Origin: Anaerolineae bacterium
GTDB taxonomy: Bacteria; Chloroflexota; Anaerolineae; 4572-78; J111
Assembly: GCA_022071955.1 (NCBI GenBank)
Contig: JAJVIM010000009.1
Coordinates: 62,001 to 126,000, forward strand
Direction of reading: 5' to 3'
Length of the DNA: 64,000 nucleotides
This document shows, piece after piece, positions 61,632 through 64,000 of the stretch. Both the position numbers and the translations under genes were made by a program. The notes under the pieces are model-generated. The model did not search any database. It was not told where the DNA came from and saw only the letters and a program-made list of their open reading frames with translations. Position 1 is the stretch's first letter. The number at the start of each line of letters is the position of its first letter.

Positions 61632-62924
61632 TTATGCATTGCCTCGATAGCGCAAGGCCAGCATGGTAATGTCATCAGATTGGGGCATGCCCCTGGAAAA
61701 ATGAGCAACGGCGTCGGAGAGGGTTTTGATGACCAGGGTAATGTCGGCGTTGGGTGGCACTGATTGCAGGGTGGCGCAGGCCCGGTCTACGGAGAAAAAT
61801 TCGTGCTGCGGATTCTCGGCTTCGGTGACGCCATCGGTGTATAAAACCAGCATGTCGCCCGGCTGAAAGGTGTGCCGGGCAACCTGATACTGGGCGGTCT
61901 CGGTGATGCCCAGCAAAATCCCTTTGGGGACAGCCATCAGGCTAAACGGACCACCGTTGCTTGAGAAAAAAGGCGGATTATGACCGGCGTTCATATAAGT
62001 TAGCGTGCCGGTTGTCACATCAAACAAACCCATAAACAGGGTGACAAACATGCACTCATCGTTGTTTTCACACAACAGGCGGTTGACTGTTGGCAGTACT
62101 GTTTCAAAGGGCGTATCTTTGACCATGCTCATTCGCAGCAGAGTTACGGCCCTAACCATAAACAGCGCGGCCGGCATCCCTTTGCCGGAAACATCGCCAA
62201 TGGCAATGCAAATTGTATTTTTATCCACGGCGAAGGCATCGTAAAAATCGCCGCCAACCTCTTTGGCCGGCTCCATCATGGCGCAAACATCAACCTGGGG
62301 ATGGTGGGGCAAGAGTGGGATTTCCTGTGGCAAAATGTTGGCTTGAATATTGCCGGCGGCCTCAAGCTCTTTTTGTAGATGTTCGTACCGCAACTGCTGC
62401 TCCAGCGATTGGCGGATAACCTCATTATCCCGGCGGGTGCGGTTGGTGAGCACTCGCAACAGATTTCTAACCGCATTGGGCAACTGAATAAACTTGTTCC
62501 AAAAAATATCTTCCGGCACAACAATCAGGCTGCTGGCTTCGTCGGCAATCACAAAAGCCGACGTGCGCCGCTCTTCAATCAGCGACATCTCGCCAATACA
62601 TTCGCCGCGGGCAATGGGAAAGCTCATTTGCGAATCGGCCTTATCCAGATATACCAACAACCGCCCCGAAATCAGCAGGTAAAGGTGGTGGTTTTCCTGG
62701 CCCGGCGAAATCAGAATTTCCCCTTTTTGCAGGTGCCTAACCGAACATTCGGCCAAAACCGGCTCCAGCAAATGATACGGAATCTCGTGAAATAGATTGT
62801 ACTCGGAAATAAAAGTGTCAGCCGTGGCAAAAGTGTTGATAACGGAATTGCCATTCGCGTCATCTGCCACGGGTATGGTTTCGGGGGACTCGCGCGGTCC
62901 ATCATCAATTTTTTGTAGAGCCAT
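61632..62924 (-). CDS. cyclic-nucleotide-domain SpoIIE phosphatase
   Basis: 430 residues. Residues about 40-155: cNMP-binding-like domain (LQKGEILISPGQENHHLYLL, GECIGEMSLIEERRTSAFVIA); the Arg pair that binds cyclic nucleotide phosphate is ERRTSA. Then a coiled linker and a PP2C/SpoIIE domain at about 205-425 (GGDFYDAF, IGDVSGKGMPAALFM, NAGHNPP, YTDGVTEAEN, QSDDITMLALRY). It probably dephosphorylates the STAS protein of the same operon in response to a cyclic nucleotide. Third gene of a minus-strand set of three, gaps 36-45 bases. Confidence 0.92.
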   Translation of the reverse strand: MALQKIDDGPRESPETIPVADDANGNSVINTFATADTFISEYNLFHEIPYHLLEPVLAECSVRHLQKGEILISPGQENHHLYLLISGRLLVYLDKADSQMSFPIARGECIGEMSLIEERRTSAFVIADEASSLIVVPEDIFWNKFIQLPNAVRNLLRVLTNRTRRDNEVIRQSLEQQLRYEHLQKELEAAGNIQANILPQEIPLLPHHPQVDVCAMMEPAKEVGGDFYDAFAVDKNTICIAIGDVSGKGMPAALFMVRAVTLLRMSMVKDTPFETVLPTVNRLLCENNDECMFVTLFMGLFDVTTGTLTYMNAGHNPPFFSSNGGPFSLMAVPKGILLGITETAQYQVARHTFQPGDMLVLYTDGVTEAENPQHEFFSVDRACATLQSVPPNADITLVIKTLSDAVAHFSRGMPQSDDITMLALRYRGNA

Positions 62925-62969
62925 AAGTTTTGTTGAGCCTTGCAGTTACGCCAAATTAAATCAGTTGAG

Positions 62970-63443
62970 CTAAACACTGTGTTGGGAACTACGGGTTGGG
63001 GGGTCAAGCCCAAAAATCAAGGTTAATATATTTTGATTGTTCCTGCGTTTGTACTGAATTTTGTCTGTGTAACTCCGCAAAAGATGGATACCCAAACCGC
63101 CAACCTCAGCTTCGTCCAATGTTCCCGGAAGCTCGACGCCCTTGTACCGGGTTGGGTCAAAAGGCCGACCTTCGTCAATCAGTTCCACTGCAAGATGATC
63201 TGGCCGATACGTTAGCTTGACGCTGATCTCGTGCTCAGCGCCGGCCTCAAACGCATACTCAATAATGTTGGTCACGGCTTCGGTCAGGGCCAACTCCAAA
63301 TGGAAGGCCTTTGCGGCGGGTAGGCCGATTTCGCCGGCCAGCCTGTTGATCCATTCGCTGAGCTTCACCAGTTGATCAAGGTTATTTTTGATAACAAGTG
63401 TAGAGGACACAGACTCTACATGCGGTGATTGTAATGGGGTCAT
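62970..63443 (-). CDS. RsbW-like anti-sigma kinase
   Basis: 157 residues. HATPase_c_2 type: N-box LELALTEAVTNIIEYAFEAG, G1 box VELIDEGRPFDP, G2 GGLGIHLLRSYTDKIQY. Such kinases phosphorylate STAS proteins and hold a sigma factor or another target. Between the STAS gene and the CNB-PP2C gene, so a partner-switch module; no sigma factor gene is present in the window. Confidence 0.92.
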   Translation of the reverse strand: MTPLQSPHVESVSSTLVIKNNLDQLVKLSEWINRLAGEIGLPAAKAFHLELALTEAVTNIIEYAFEAGAEHEISVKLTYRPDHLAVELIDEGRPFDPTRYKGVELPGTLDEAEVGGLGIHLLRSYTDKIQYKRRNNQNILTLIFGLDPPTRSSQHSV

Positions 63444-63479
63444 CTGCCGCCTGAAATGTTGCTGGACGCGGTTAAACCG

Positions 63480-63833
63480 CTAATCGACCACTGCCGCTTT
63501 GAGACTGGCGCAGGCGGCATCAAAATCATCGTAAATGGGCACAAGTTCGCCAATGCCGGCAATGGTTAACGCCTCTTTGACCAGCGGAACCGGTTTGTAC
63601 AGAACCATTTTACCGCCACGCCCGGCCAGCGATTTGGCGTTACTCAACAAAACCCGCATCCCAAATGAAGCAATAAACTCAACCCCGGTCATATCAACCA
63701 GCACGGGCGCTTTTTTGGAAGCAGCGTGAACTGTGAAAGCATTTTCTATTTGGTTTGTGCCCGGAATATCCAATCGCCCGGTCAGTTTGATCTGTTTAAT
63801 GCCGTTGTCGAGGTTGGTCACTTCCAGCTTCAT
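63480..63833 (-). CDS. STAS-domain anti-anti-sigma factor
   Basis: 117 residues from ATG at 63833 (AAGGAG upstream; the frame is open further). STAS fold with the phosphorylatable Ser in VEFIASFGMRVLLSNAKSL, preceded by VLVDMTG. RsbV/SpoIIAA-like. First gene of the three-gene partner switch. Confidence 0.92.
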   Translation of the reverse strand: MKLEVTNLDNGIKQIKLTGRLDIPGTNQIENAFTVHAASKKAPVLVDMTGVEFIASFGMRVLLSNAKSLAGRGGKMVLYKPVPLVKEALTIAGIGELVPIYDDFDAACASLKAAVVD

Positions 63834-63902
63834 TTTTTGTTGCTCCTTGTTTGACTGTTGATTTTGAACTGCCAAGAATTATAAACGATAAGTAACTTCT
63901 TC

Positions 63903-63942
63903 CCCTTCCCCCTGAGGGAGAAGGGGCCGGGGGGTGAGGGGA
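63903..63942. repeat. C/G-rich hairpin repeat, partial copy
   Basis: CCCCTTC...GAAGGGG around CCCCTGAGGGA, then GGGGGGTGAGGGG. Same type as the outer arm of the three-hairpin elements. The last bases of the window (63943-64000) are too short to assign. Confidence 0.55.
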
Positions 63943-64000
63943 CTGAGTAGTTGCAACGATAACAGGGTTAAATGGCCAGCGTATCTCGCGGGCGCAGCCG

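Overview
The window looks like a piece of a GC-rich Chloroflexota chromosome, perhaps Anaerolineae or Caldilineae-like. The placement is an inference from gene style: very large PAS/GAF histidine kinases, many SpoIIE-type phosphatases, DUF2723 and PMT-like GT-C membrane enzymes, LysM-tagged solute-binding proteins, and lineage-typical short inverted repeats. There is no rRNA, tRNA, CRISPR array or IS transposase that I can support.

Layout. 1-7442 (minus): the 3' part of a multihaem cytochrome c gene, a small exported protein, two response regulators and a 1246-residue PAS/GAF NarL-type kinase. 7737-19278 (minus): a formate dehydrogenase block with two catalytic subunits. One (7737-10616) carries an in-frame UGA at the selenocysteine position, followed by a bacterial SECIS hairpin with a GGUCU loop. 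The other (17083-19278) has cysteine there. Two sets of NADH-dehydrogenase-like diaphorase subunits lie between them (NuoE, NuoF, a NuoE-NuoF fusion and a HoxU/NuoG-N-like ferredoxin). 19517-30595: a surface-polysaccharide block (deacetylase, methyltransferase, WbpD/WbpB/WbpI-like sugar enzymes, a DPM1-like glycosyltransferase with unusual C-terminal repeats, two FAD enzymes) that includes an AT-rich, probably transferred membrane gene. 30889-35790: two GT-C membrane proteins flanking a FecR-domain protein. 35851-51064: signalling genes, an FHA-FHA-ABC exporter beside a membrane-anchored subtilisin, and a 1844-residue hybrid kinase. 51256-56283: SDR, isocitrate dehydrogenase, a ChlI-like AAA+ ATPase and a LysM amidase. 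56685-61024: tungstate transporter tupABC, a GntR-type regulator with a substrate-binding-like domain, and a ModE-type regulator. 61069-63833: a response regulator and a PP2C / anti-sigma kinase / STAS partner-switch set.

How it fits together. Formate dehydrogenases of this kind use Mo or W with bis-MGD and pass electrons to NAD(P) through NuoE/NuoF-like subunits. The tungstate importer and two oxyanion-type regulators in the same window are a sensible supply and control system for them.

The two strongest oddities are (1) the selenocysteine formate dehydrogenase, which a naive ORF caller splits in two, next to a cysteine paralogue, and (2) a periplasmic-binding-protein-like domain of about 300 residues that interrupts a GAF domain of the giant hybrid kinase and appears circularly permuted.
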